Source: G963666705 sp963666705 (GTDB lineage: Bacteria > Pseudomonadota > Alphaproteobacteria > CADEGL01). Taken from it: DNA of 64,000 bases. The DNA lies in the NCBI GenBank assembly GCA_963666705.2, contig CAXXKO010000009.1, positions 310,001 through 374,000 on the forward strand, written 5' to 3'. The notes under the pieces are model-generated. The model saw only the letters and a program-made list of their open reading frames with translations, searched no databases and was not told the origin of the DNA. A program made the translations under genes and the position numbers. This document shows, one piece after another, positions 1 to 8,219 of the stretch (its first letter is position 1; each line of letters opens with the position of its first letter).

Positions 1-403
1 CCTCGCCAAAGTCCGCTCGAGCATGGCCCGGAGGATGTGACAACGGCACAAACATCTCACGCCGACGAAGGCGCCGTTCCCGAACGTAATCCTTCACGAT
101 GGTCTCTTTGCCCGTGAAGCCATGTTCGTCGCGAAGGCGCTCGAATATACGCTTCGCCGTGTGGTGCTGCTTACGGTGAACCGTTCGGTCCTCCTCCAGA
201 ATACGGTCGATGATATCCGTGAAGGGGGCCAGTTTCGGGCGTTTCGGTGGCTGGCGTCGCCGATATCCCGGCGGTTCCGAATGCCGCAGCATCTTCCTCA
301 CCGTCTCGCGCGCAATGCCAAACCGACTTGCCGCCTCTCGCTGGCTCAGACCATCAACATGGCAGGCCAGCCGAACGCGCAGATATAGGTCCACGGTGTA
401 CAT
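1..403 (-). CDS. istA: IS21 transposase IstA, N-terminal part
   Basis: The frame is open from an ATG at 403 down to the window edge (about 134 residues). It starts MYTVDLYLRVRLACHVDGLS, followed by a helix-turn-helix (SQREAASRFGIARETVRKML, residues about 20-39), an RxHRKQxHTAKRIFERL segment, and the beginning of the catalytic domain (HARADFGE, which carries the first catalytic Asp). It aligns without gaps to IstA of the complete IS21 at 3343-4842 but with many substitutions. IstA is the DDE transposase that works with the ATPase IstB. The rest of the gene lies outside the window, so intactness cannot be judged. Confidence 0.85.
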   Translation of the reverse strand, partial: MYTVDLYLRVRLACHVDGLSQREAASRFGIARETVRKMLRHSEPPGYRRRQPPKRPKLAPFTDIIDRILEEDRTVHRKQHHTAKRIFERLRDEHGFTGKETIVKDYVRERRLRRREMFVPLSHPPGHARADFGE

Positions 404-517
404 CCTCCCGCCTTCCATCTCAAAAAAGATCGAAGGCTACAGGTGGCAGAGTTTTACTCCGCCCGCGGCTGGGAAATCCCGCCGCTTCCGTGGACTAATT
501 TGTCACCGCCGTTCTCA
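1..517 (-). mobile_element. IS21-family element, right part only (continues beyond window)
   Basis: Remnant or edge of an IS21-family element. It contains the start of istA and a terminal sequence ending in ...CCGCCGTTCTCA at 506-517. Read inward on the minus strand this begins TGAGAACGGCGGTGAC, which resembles the right end of the complete IS21 at 2391-4960 (TGAGAACGGCAGAGC). Both start with the TG...CA dinucleotide typical of the family. The sequence differs from the complete element at many positions, so this is a distinct IS21 relative and not a third copy of the same one. Confidence 0.85.
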
Positions 518-567
518 TCTAGTGTCCTGGTTCGTAGGATCGTGGCATATGTCTCGGGGACGAGGCG

Positions 568-2382
568 ATGGGGGCGCGCGGACAGGGCTCGATGGCGGGA
601 TATCGCTCCAAGCTGCGCTGGTCGCGGCGTCGGGCCCGCGCGCATCTGAGGCGGCTCCGGCGCAACAACCAGTTGATCCTGTCCGTGCTGGCCGCGGCCA
701 TCGGCGTTGGCGCGGCCTACGGCGCCATCGGCTTTCGTCACCTGATCGACCTGATTCAGCTGGGCGCGCTCGGCTTCTCCTCCGGGCGGGTCTCTACCTT
801 GGCGGCCGCGCTGCCCTGGTGGCACCTGGTGCTCGCGCCCACCTTGGGCGGCCTGGCGGTCGGCATCTTCGTGCGCTTCGCCCTCACCGGCGGCCGGCCC
901 CAGGGAGTGGCCGATGTGATAGAGGCCACGGTCTTGCGGGGCAACCGCATGAGCCTGCGCGATGGCATCGGCGCCGCGCTGGCGAGCGCCGCTTCCATCG
1001 GCGTGGGCGCATCCGTCGGCCGGGAAGGTCCCGTGGTTCATCTCGGCGCGACGATCGCGTCCTGGGTCGGCACGCGCCTCCACCTCGGGCGGTCCATGTC
1101 GCTCACCCTGCTCGGCTGCGGCATCGCGTCCGGCATCGCGGCTTCGTTCAACGCGCCCATCGCCGGCGTGTTTTTCGCCCTCGAGGTGGTAATCGGGCAC
1201 TATGCTCTCAGCGCCTTCGCCCCGATCGTCGTCGCCTCGGTCATCGGCACCATCATCTCGCGCATTCATTTCGGCGACTTCCTAGCCTTCGTCATTCCCC
1301 CCCACGTCATTCAGTCGTTCTGGGAGTTTCCGGCTTTCGCGCTGCTCGGCGTAATAAGTGCGCTCGTCGCCATGGCGTTCATGCGCGCTATCATGCTGGT
1401 CGAGGACGCGGGCGAGCGGAGTGGGGTGCCGCGCTGGCTGCGACCCGCCATCGGCGGCCTCCTGGTGGGCCTCATCGCGCTCGCGTTCCCGCAGGTGCTC
1501 GGGGTCGGCTATGAGGCGACGGATGCGGCGCTCAAGCAGCAGTTCTCGATCTGGTTGCTGGCCGCCCTCGTCGCCGCCAAGCTCGCGGCGACGGCCCTGA
1601 GCCTCGGCCTCGGCTTCGGCGGCGGCGTGTTCAGCCCGTCGCTGGTGGTCGGCGCCATGCTCGGGGGGGCCTTTGGCCTGGCGGCCACGGGCCTCTTTCC
1701 CGAACTTTCCTCGGGGCACGGGGTCTACGCCCTCGTCGGCATGGGTGCGGTGGCGGGCGCGGTGCTCGGCGCTCCCATCTCCACCATCCTCATCGTGTTC
1801 GAGCTGACGGCCGACTTCGAGCTCACGCTCGCGGTTATGATCGCCGTGGTCATCGCCTCGGTCATCACCCAGCAGGTCTCAGGGCACAGCTTCTTCACCT
1901 GGCAGCTCGAGCGCCGGGGTGTCGATGTGCGCGCCGGACGCGAGGTCGGGCTGCTCCGCGCCATACGCGTGCGCGATATCATGGACCGGCGTCACGAAAC
2001 CGTGGGGCCGTCATCGATCCTCGCCGAAGTGCGCGCGAAGCTGATCGGCACGCCTTTCGGCGAGCTGTTCGTGACCCACGACGGCGACCGGCTCGAAGGC
2101 ACGATCGCTTTCGCGGACCTGGGCGAGAGCGCCTTCGACACATCCCATGACGACGAGTTGGCCGCCATCGACCTCTGCCGGCGTTATCCCCCCGCGCTCG
2201 ACGCCGGCGATACGCTGGAGACGGCGATCGCCATGTTCGGCGCCGGCGGCGAGGCCCATATCCCCGTGGTCGAGGACCACGACAGCATGCGCCTCGTGGG
2301 TGTCCTTCATGAGCGCGACACGATGCTGGCCTATCACCGGGCGCTGATACAGGCGCGGAAGGAGGAGCGCGGCGAGCTCTGA
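568..2382 (+). CDS. ClC-family chloride channel / H+-Cl- antiporter with C-terminal CBS pair
   Basis: A 604-residue inner-membrane protein of the voltage-gated chloride channel family. The signature segments are visible: a GRPQGVADVIEA stretch at the usual place of the first selectivity motif (about 110-122), GREGPVVHLGA (about 150-160, with the gating Glu), and GFGGGVFSPSL (about 350). Multiple hydrophobic helices fill residues 30-455. The last ~140 residues form two CBS-like repeats (about 465-520 and 535-600), which sense nucleotides or ionic strength in other family members. The gating Glu suggests proton-coupled exchange, but transporter and channel cannot be told apart by eye. It stands alone between two IS21 elements. 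The complete IS21 begins 9 bp after its TGA stop. Confidence 0.93.
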   Translation: MGARGQGSMAGYRSKLRWSRRRARAHLRRLRRNNQLILSVLAAAIGVGAAYGAIGFRHLIDLIQLGALGFSSGRVSTLAAALPWWHLVLAPTLGGLAVGIFVRFALTGGRPQGVADVIEATVLRGNRMSLRDGIGAALASAASIGVGASVGREGPVVHLGATIASWVGTRLHLGRSMSLTLLGCGIASGIAASFNAPIAGVFFALEVVIGHYALSAFAPIVVASVIGTIISRIHFGDFLAFVIPPHVIQSFWEFPAFALLGVISALVAMAFMRAIMLVEDAGERSGVPRWLRPAIGGLLVGLIALAFPQVLGVGYEATDAALKQQFSIWLLAALVAAKLAATALSLGLGFGGGVFSPSLVVGAMLGGAFGLAATGLFPELSSGHGVYALVGMGAVAGAVLGAPISTILIVFELTADFELTLAVMIAVVIASVITQQVSGHSFFTWQLERRGVDVRAGREVGLLRAIRVRDIMDRRHETVGPSSILAEVRAKLIGTPFGELFVTHDGDRLEGTIAFADLGESAFDTSHDDELAAIDLCRRYPPALDAGDTLETAIAMFGAGGEAHIPVVEDHDSMRLVGVLHERDTMLAYHRALIQARKEERGEL

Positions 2383-2581
2383 CGGCGCGCTGTCAATGGC
2401 GGAGCAAAAAGGGACCACCTCGGCGGTGTAAGAAGGGATCGCTTGGCGGCTGCGGGCTTGTCCCCGTAGTCCACGGGAGGGCCCCGCGCGCGACGCGGCG
2501 TGCCCTCAACAGGCTGACGCGGCGGTGCGCGCGGGAGGGACCTGTGGGCCCACGGGGTCAAGCGTGGGCTGGGTGGTCGGT

Positions 2582-3346
2582 TCAGTTAGCAGTCGGGGTT
2601 TGACGCCTGCGGCTCTGGTTGAGCCTGTAGCTGTCACCGTTCATCTCGAGGATGTTGACGTGGTGGGTGAGGCGATCGAGGAGCGCGCCGGTGAGGCGCT
2701 CGGAGCCGAACACCTCGGTCCATTCGTCGAAGGGCAGATTGGTGGTGACCAGGGTCGAGCCCCGCTCGTAGCGTTGGCTGAACACCTCGAACAACAGCTC
2801 GGCGCCGGTCTTCGACAGCGGCACGAAGCCGAGTTCGTCGACGATCAGAAGCTTGTAGGTGGCGAGCTTCTTCTGGAACCTCAGCAGCTGCTTGTCATCG
2901 CGGGCCTCGATGAGTTCGTGGACCAGCGCGGCGGCGGTGATGAAGCCGACCGAGAGGCCCTTCTGGCAGGCCGCCAGGCCGAGACCGAGGGCGATGTGGG
3001 TCTTGCCGGTCCCACTGTTGCCGAGCGCGATGAGGTTCTCGCGGCGCTCGATGTACTCGCAGCGGGCCAGCTCCAGGACCAGCGCCTTGTTGAGCGAGGG
3101 GATGACCTTGAAGTCGAAGCTGTCGAGGCTCTTGACCACGGGGAAGCGCGCCGCCTTGATGCGCCGCTCGACCATGCGGCGCTCGCGGTCGATCAGCTCG
3201 AGCTCGGCGAGTCTCAACAGGTAGCGGACGTGATCGACGCCTTCCGAGGCGCACTGCCGGGCGATCTTGTCGTACTCGCGCAGGAAGGTCGGCAGCTTCA
3301 GCGTCTCGAGGTGGTGGGCGAGCAGCACTTGCGGTGTGTCGGTCAT
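2582..3346 (-). CDS. istB: IS21 helper ATPase IstB
   Basis: A 254-residue AAA+ ATPase related to DnaC that activates IstA and selects target DNA. The start is the ATG at 3346 (MTDTPQVLLAHHLETLKLP), which overlaps the istA stop as ATGA and so implies translational coupling. The Walker A region reads GNSGTGKTHIALGLG (about residues 107-121), Walker B LLIVDELGF (about 167-175), and sensor region STLVTTNLPFDEW follows. The upstream in-frame extension to 3466 lies inside istA and is not needed. Full family length and no disruption suggest it is functional. Confidence 0.93.
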   Translation of the reverse strand: MTDTPQVLLAHHLETLKLPTFLREYDKIARQCASEGVDHVRYLLRLAELELIDRERRMVERRIKAARFPVVKSLDSFDFKVIPSLNKALVLELARCEYIERRENLIALGNSGTGKTHIALGLGLAACQKGLSVGFITAAALVHELIEARDDKQLLRFQKKLATYKLLIVDELGFVPLSKTGAELLFEVFSQRYERGSTLVTTNLPFDEWTEVFGSERLTGALLDRLTHHVNILEMNGDSYRLNQSRRRQTPTAN

Positions 3347-4842
3347 GCGCCGAGCCCCGACAGCAGGCTCATGTACGACTTGGCGGACGTCATCGCGACC
3401 CGGGCGCGCGGCAGATACGGATAGACGTCGAGGTTGAGCCTGGGCGGCCGCCGCTCGATGCGGCACAGTACCAGGTGCTTCACCGCATCAAAGCCGATTG
3501 CGCCGAGCCGCAGGGCGTCGCCGACCGCACCCTCGACCTCCTCGAGCCGGAAGGTCTCCAGTAGACGGAGCACCTGGACGTACTCGCGCTTGCCTGCCTT
3601 GCCCATACGAGCTTCGAGGAGCCGCCGCAGAGTGATGAAGGCCTCGGGCAGGTCCCAGCCCGCCAATGGCGCGGCCTGGTCGAGGGCGCCGATCTTCTGC
3701 TCGATCAAGGGCAGGTAATGCAGCGGGTCGAAGATCAGGTCCTCGCTGTCGTAGGACCGGCGGTGCCGGGCGATCACCTCGGCCCCGCAGCTGATCACCA
3801 CCTCATCGACGTAGCCCCGGATGAGCACCTCACGGTGGCCGTAGGCCACGGGCACGGAATAGTCGTTGCTGCGGTAACGCACCAGCGACAGCGAACTCGC
3901 CCGTCCAGGGCGCTTATCGCAGGCATCATAGGGAGCAGGCGGCAATGGCAAGAGAACTTGACGATCCCGCTCGAGACGCTCGCCGATGGTCTCCTTGTGG
4001 CCCCGCAGCCGCGCCGCCTGGCGCCGGCGGCACTGTTCGGCGAGAGCATCGTTGAGGGCCGCGAAGCTCTCGGCACGCGGGACGGGGACCAGGAAGTTCC
4101 GCCGGATGAAGCCGACCAGTCCCTCGACCTTGCCCTTGTCGTTGCCCTTGCCCGGCCGGCCGAACCTGTCCTCGAACAGATAGTGGGACTGAAGCTCCGT
4201 GAAGACGCGCGTTCGCTGCCGCTTCCCATCGCCCAGGATCCGGGCAACCGCCAGCTTGGTGTTGTCGTACAGGATGGATCGGGGGACGCCGCCGAAGAAG
4301 GCAAACGCCGCGTTGTGGCCATCGCAGAATGCTTCGGTCGTCTCCGCCGGATAGGCCGCAACAAAGCAACCATCACTGTGGGGAAGGTCGAAGGCAAGGA
4401 AGTGGATCTTCCGTAACGCGCCGCCGATCACCGCCATCGCTTCGCCGAAGTCCGCCTGGGCGTGACCGGGGGAATGGGAGAGTGGCACGAACACCTCACG
4501 CGACCGAAGCCCCTGCTCACGAACGTAGTCCTTCACGATGGTGTAGCCGCCCGTGAAACCGTACTCGTCCCGGAGGCGGTCGAAGATGCGCTTCGCAGTG
4601 TGCCGTTGCTTGCGGTGGCTGGTCCGATCGTCTTCCAAGATCCGATCGATGATTCCCGTGAACGGACCCAGCTTTGGCCGCCTCGGCGGCGCGCTTCGGC
4701 GATACCCTGGCGGCACCGAGAACGACAGCATCTTACGGACCGTCTTGCGGTCTACACCAAACACCCGCGAGGCCTCGCGGGTGCTCATCCCCTCGACATG
4801 ACACGCCCGCCGAACCCGTGCGTACAACTCCACCCGATACAT
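3343..4842 (-). CDS. istA: IS21 transposase IstA
   Basis: A 499-residue DDE transposase. The chosen start at 4842 (MYRVELYARVRRACHVEGMS) follows a purine-rich AGGCGGGGGG ribosome site. The alternative 18 codons upstream gives a tail without similarity to the IstA at 1-403. The HTH is at residues about 20-40 (STREASRVFGVDRKTVRKML). The catalytic core contains HAQADFGEA, a second Asp near SILYDNTKLA, and GKGNDKGKVEGLVG, which carries the Glu. A C-terminal beta-rich domain follows. The gene overlaps istB by 4 bp and appears intact, so the element could be active. Confidence 0.93.
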   Translation of the reverse strand: MYRVELYARVRRACHVEGMSTREASRVFGVDRKTVRKMLSFSVPPGYRRSAPPRRPKLGPFTGIIDRILEDDRTSHRKQRHTAKRIFDRLRDEYGFTGGYTIVKDYVREQGLRSREVFVPLSHSPGHAQADFGEAMAVIGGALRKIHFLAFDLPHSDGCFVAAYPAETTEAFCDGHNAAFAFFGGVPRSILYDNTKLAVARILGDGKRQRTRVFTELQSHYLFEDRFGRPGKGNDKGKVEGLVGFIRRNFLVPVPRAESFAALNDALAEQCRRRQAARLRGHKETIGERLERDRQVLLPLPPAPYDACDKRPGRASSLSLVRYRSNDYSVPVAYGHREVLIRGYVDEVVISCGAEVIARHRRSYDSEDLIFDPLHYLPLIEQKIGALDQAAPLAGWDLPEAFITLRRLLEARMGKAGKREYVQVLRLLETFRLEEVEGAVGDALRLGAIGFDAVKHLVLCRIERRPPRLNLDVYPYLPRARVAMTSAKSYMSLLSGLGA

Positions 4843-4973
4843 CCCCCCCGCCTTCCAGTCAGAGCAACCCTGACAGAAGGCTATACGCGGTCCCATTTTG
4901 GTCCGCCGCAGCCGGATCGACCGGCCGCTTCAGTGGGGGATTATTGCTCTGCCGTTCTCAGCGCGGCGTGTTA

Positions 4974-5960
4974 TCAGTGGGACGGGTCGAGCCGCAGCCA
5001 GTCGTAGCGGTCGGCCGAGCGCAGGACCACCTGCCGGGGCACGACGCCCTGCAACACCTCGAGCGGGACCTCGACACCGGCGTCTCCCAACGCCCAGACC
5101 TTGCGGTAGAAATCGGCCATGTCGTCGACCGGCATGCCGGCGACGCCGAGCACGATATCGCCCACGCCGATCCCGGCCGCCTCGGCCGGCCCGCCTTCGG
5201 CCAGGCGGGTTACGAACAGCCGGCCCTGCACTTCGCCCGTGTAGAGGCCGAGCCAGGGCCGGCGCGTGGCCGCCCGCCCGTCGGTCAGGAGGTCGGCCAA
5301 GATATCCTTGAGGATATCCACCGGCACGAACAAGTTGCCGGCGATAATTGGTGACCCCTCGATCGCGGCGGAAACGGCGAGGGAGCCGATGCCGAGGAGG
5401 CGGCCGTCCTCGCCGATAAGCGCGGCGCCGCCGTAGTGGTTGCTCATGGGTGAGACGAAGAGGGCGTCCTCGATCAGGTATTCCCACGGGCCGGCGAACT
5501 CCCGGCGGTTGACGATTCGCGTTGCGGCGACGCTCGCTTCGTTGAGCCGGTTGACCACGAGCACCTGTTGCCCGGGCCGTACGTCCGCCGAATCGCCGAG
5601 GCGCAAGGGCACCACGCCCAAATCTTCACGCGCCCGCACCAGGCCGAGGCCCGAATCGTGGTCGTAGGCGACGACGTCGGCCGGCACGCTCACGCCGTCC
5701 GCGCCCGAGACCGTGACCTCGAACGCTTCGACGATCAGGTAGCCGATAGTGAGGACGAGGCCGTCGCCATCGATAACCACGCCACTACCCGCCCTCTCGG
5801 TCCCCAGGGTTGCCGCCAGGCGGGCGTCGGGGCGGACCTCGGCGCTGAGATGCATCACGGCATCGACGATTTCGTCCGCCCGCTCCGCCCGTATGGGCGC
5901 GGCCAGCAGCATGGCCGCGACGATGAGGGCCGCGGCACGCCCTTTTCGAGTGGATATCAT
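4974..5960 (-). CDS. Exported trypsin/PDZ (HtrA-fold) protein lacking the catalytic residues
   Basis: A 328-residue protein with an N-terminal signal sequence (positive residues, then AALIVAAMLLAAPIRA). An HtrA-like trypsin fold covers about 30-215 and a PDZ domain about 235-320 (GGPAEAAGIGVGDIVLGV). The start at 5960 has AGGGAG 7 nt upstream; longer starts would read into the D repeat. The HtrA His region (TNNHVV in active enzymes) is here TIGYLIVEA, with Tyr74 where His is expected. The GNSGGPL Ser segment is SNHYGGAAL, with Tyr176 at the Ser place. Asp100 remains in DHDSGLGLV. It is therefore probably a non-proteolytic periplasmic binding or scaffold protein. The substitutions look family-conserved and not like decay, because the rest of the fold is well kept. 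Confidence 0.85.
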   Translation of the reverse strand: MISTRKGRAAALIVAAMLLAAPIRAERADEIVDAVMHLSAEVRPDARLAATLGTERAGSGVVIDGDGLVLTIGYLIVEAFEVTVSGADGVSVPADVVAYDHDSGLGLVRAREDLGVVPLRLGDSADVRPGQQVLVVNRLNEASVAATRIVNRREFAGPWEYLIEDALFVSPMSNHYGGAALIGEDGRLLGIGSLAVSAAIEGSPIIAGNLFVPVDILKDILADLLTDGRAATRRPWLGLYTGEVQGRLFVTRLAEGGPAEAAGIGVGDIVLGVAGMPVDDMADFYRKVWALGDAGVEVPLEVLQGVVPRQVVLRSADRYDWLRLDPSH

Positions 5961-6013
5961 GGCGCTCCCTTCACCAGCCCAGTGTAGCATGCCGGGGCCG
6001 CGAGCGGTGCGCC

Positions 6014-6281
6014 TAGTACCCACTTTCATAATTCCGTGTGCCATACGATCGCTTTTCCCGTCTCCTCGGCAGGAGGGGGTGCGCCGGCGATGCCGGGGCA
6101 TCGTCAAGCATCCCCGACACCCCGAGGGGGCAGGAAAAGCGACCCGCGGGGCGGCGCCCCGAGGCCCCCGGTCGTCGTCGCGCGACGCTTGTGATGCCCC
6201 GGCATCACGGTGCGCCACCCTCCTAGCCGGGAACCTCGGGGCGCCGTCGTATGGCACACGGAATTATGAAAGTGGGTACTA
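6014..6281. repeat. D-family MITE-like element, copy 1
   Basis: A 268-bp non-coding element with perfect 35-bp terminal inverted repeats. The left end starts TAGTACCCACTTTCATAATT and the right end is its reverse complement. CTAG borders both sides (6013-6016 and 6279-6282), consistent with TA target duplication. Internal segments such as GATGCCGGGGCATC and GATGCCCCGGCATC also pair, so the whole unit can fold into a long interrupted hairpin. A second copy of exactly the same length, with its interior inverted, is at 60123-60390. The right TA belongs to the TAG stop of the retropepsin gene. It encodes no plausible protein. Confidence 0.92.
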
Positions 6282-6974
6282 GCGCCAGCATAGGACGAGC
6301 GCGCCGTCGCGCACCTCGTAGCCGTCGAGGCGGTCGAGGAAGCTCATGCCGAGGAGCGAGTGGGACATGGGCGCCTCGTTGACCAGCGCGCGCACGCCCT
6401 CCACGCGATGATCCTCGACCTCGATCGCGGTCAGCATCACGGATGCCGCGCGCGCCTCGCCATTGGCGGTCGCGATTCTGAGTGAATAGTCGAGGCGCGC
6501 GGGGTCGATGCCGATGCGCCGCGCGTCCGCTTGCGAGAGCACCACGCGGCTCGCGCCCGTATCGACCAGGAACCGGATGGCCACGCCTTCGACCCGGGCC
6601 TCGACATAGAAGTGGCCGTCCATCGCCGGGCGGAAGGAGAGCGCGCTACCGCCGGCCGCGATGCCGCTGTGGGGCAGGAGCTCCCCCATCACCCGGTCCT
6701 TGAGGCCCGTGAGCTCGGCCCGGTAGCTATAGCCGAGCACGAGCAGGAGGGCGATGGCGATCCAGACGGCCGCGCTCCCGACGATCCTGGTGAGCCCCAG
6801 TCGCCGGTGCAGGAGCCCGCTCATCACCAGGGCGAGGAGCGCGACCAGGTAGACGACGCGGAATCCGCCCGAGCCCAACGAGAGGGCGCCGGGGAAGCGA
6901 TCGGCCAGGTAATAAACGAGGCCCCCCAGAGCGACGCCGCCGGCGAGGAGCCAAGGCCAGGACGACCGTTTCAT
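6279..6974 (-). CDS. Membrane-anchored retropepsin-like aspartic protease (TIGR02281-type)
   Basis: A 231-residue protein with three hydrophobic segments (about 7-24, 39-55, 64-82), then a retropepsin-type domain. The active-site motif FLVDTGASRVVLS has catalytic DTG at 138-140, and the downstream hydrophobic motif is HSLLGMSFLDRL at about 208-219. Single-domain clan AA proteases of this size act as dimers, and this type is common in alphaproteobacteria. The domain probably faces the periplasm. The stop codon TAG (6279-6281) is formed at the border of the D element. The AstE/AspA-like gene lies 28 bp upstream on the same strand, so the two may be cotranscribed. Confidence 0.85.
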   Translation of the reverse strand: MKRSSWPWLLAGGVALGGLVYYLADRFPGALSLGSGGFRVVYLVALLALVMSGLLHRRLGLTRIVGSAAVWIAIALLLVLGYSYRAELTGLKDRVMGELLPHSGIAAGGSALSFRPAMDGHFYVEARVEGVAIRFLVDTGASRVVLSQADARRIGIDPARLDYSLRIATANGEARAASVMLTAIEVEDHRVEGVRALVNEAPMSHSLLGMSFLDRLDGYEVRDGALVLCWR

Positions 6975-7002
6975 GGGGATTTCACGCCTCCAGCCGCCGG
7001 CG

Positions 7003-8145
7003 TCAATCTTCGAGCAGCAGGCCCGTGCGCTCGGGCAACGGCTCCCGGCCCGCCACCTTGGCCACGGTCTGGCCCGGCCATACGAACTTGTCGATGCGGG
7101 TGGAGAAGATCAGGCCGTCGGTGCGGGTGGTGAGCGGCGTGCGCACTGCCAGCGGGTCCTCGGCCATGGGATCGACCAGCTCGGCGATCACGGTGCCCGC
7201 CGCCACCGCCTCGCCGAGCGCGCATTTATAGGCGACGATTCCGGCGCGGGACGCGCGGACGATATCGACAGCGTCGAGCGGCGTGGCCTCGCACAGGGGC
7301 GCGGGCACCGGGCCGGGGTCGCCCGCCACCAGCCCACGGCGCTGGAGGAAGGCGAAGAGGGCGTCCGCGTCCGCCTGGGCGAGGGTGTCGCCGACGTCGG
7401 CCCGGCCGCGCAACTCGATGGTGCCCGAGAGACAGGCCTGGGGGATCTTGCGGTCGGGCCCGAAACGCTGATCCAATCCGTGCCACAGGCCGCTGAACAC
7501 CTCGTCGAAGGGGTTGCCGCCCGAGACGTCGGCCAGGAGCGTCACCCGGCTGCCGATGAGGGCCGAAAGGTCGGCCGCGTCCGGCCAGTGGGCCGGGGTC
7601 AGGAACAGGTGGGTGAGGGCGTCGTTGTCGCAGTGGAGGTCGAGCACCATATCGGCGTCCGCGGCCAGACGCAGGATGGCGTGGCGCAGGCTGTCGAGCT
7701 CCGTGCCGGCCTCGAGCCCCTCGATGGCGCCCATGACCGCGGCCCGCACCAGCAGCAGGTTGGCCCCGGCATCGTAATCGAGGTCGTCCTTGACCAACGG
7801 CGCCACCAGCGCCGCGAGGTCGGGCCAGTTGCGGTTGAAGTTGCCGCCACCGCCGAGCGCATTGCGGCCCATGTGGCTGCCGTTGAGGGTCTGGGCGAGG
7901 CCGATGGGATTGGCCGCCGGCACGATCACGACCTCGCCCAGGATGTCGCCCCCGGCGTCCGCCGCGTGGAGCAGGCGCACGAGGTGGTGCAGCACCAGCA
8001 TGCCCGGGGTCTCGTCCGCATGGAGCGCGGCCTGGAGGTAGGCCTTGGGCCGCGCGCCCACCTCACCATAGCGGTGGGCGACGAGGGTACGCTCCGTGCC
8101 GGGGGCGGGCGGGAGAAGCGGGATGCGGGAGACGGCCTTGACCAT
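7003..8145 (-). CDS. Succinylglutamate desuccinylase/aspartoacylase (AstE/AspA, M14-like) family zinc hydrolase
   Basis: A 380-residue protein resembling M14-family deacylases. The first zinc motif HADE (His42, Glu45) sits in QAALHADETPG. The second ligand is in MVLDLHCDND (about 165-175), and an Asn-Arg motif (FNRNWPD) lies between. The start at 8145 (MVKAVSRIPLLPP) fits the family; the longer frame to 8214 adds a Cys/Arg-rich leader without similarity. The substrate is not clear: alphaproteobacterial relatives are annotated broadly as N-acyl amino acid or ectoine-derivative deacylases. Its upstream region is interrupted by the IS at 8220-9629, 75 bp from the start. Confidence 0.85.
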   Translation of the reverse strand: MVKAVSRIPLLPPAPGTERTLVAHRYGEVGARPKAYLQAALHADETPGMLVLHHLVRLLHAADAGGDILGEVVIVPAANPIGLAQTLNGSHMGRNALGGGGNFNRNWPDLAALVAPLVKDDLDYDAGANLLLVRAAVMGAIEGLEAGTELDSLRHAILRLAADADMVLDLHCDNDALTHLFLTPAHWPDAADLSALIGSRVTLLADVSGGNPFDEVFSGLWHGLDQRFGPDRKIPQACLSGTIELRGRADVGDTLAQADADALFAFLQRRGLVAGDPGPVPAPLCEATPLDAVDIVRASRAGIVAYKCALGEAVAAGTVIAELVDPMAEDPLAVRTPLTTRTDGLIFSTRIDKFVWPGQTVAKVAGREPLPERTGLLLED

Positions 8146-8219
8146 TGCCCGAGACTTCGGGCGACAGCACCTCTTTGTCAAGACCGCCCCTTTCCGCGGC
8201 GTTCGCCATGCCAATGATG

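Larger units (their letters stand above)
2391..4960 (-). mobile_element. Complete IS21-family insertion sequence
   Basis: A 2,570-bp element with imperfect terminal inverted repeats: left TGTCAATGGCGGAGCAAAAA at 2391 and right, read inward, TGAGAACGGCAGAGCAATAA from 4960. Each starts with TG. Flanks read ...GCGC before and GCGC... after, so a 4-bp target duplication is possible, though in GC-rich DNA this is weak. It carries istA (3343-4842) and istB (2582-3346) on the minus strand with the usual ATGA overlap. It sits between the converging ends of the ClC gene and the trypsin/PDZ gene, so it interrupts no coding sequence. A decayed copy is at 15332-17119. Confidence 0.93.

Noticed and set aside
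6038..6257. Short frames inside the D element (also 60147-60366)
   Set aside because: They arise from the inverted-repeat DNA, and both strands give similar frames. No start signal or conserved protein pattern was seen.
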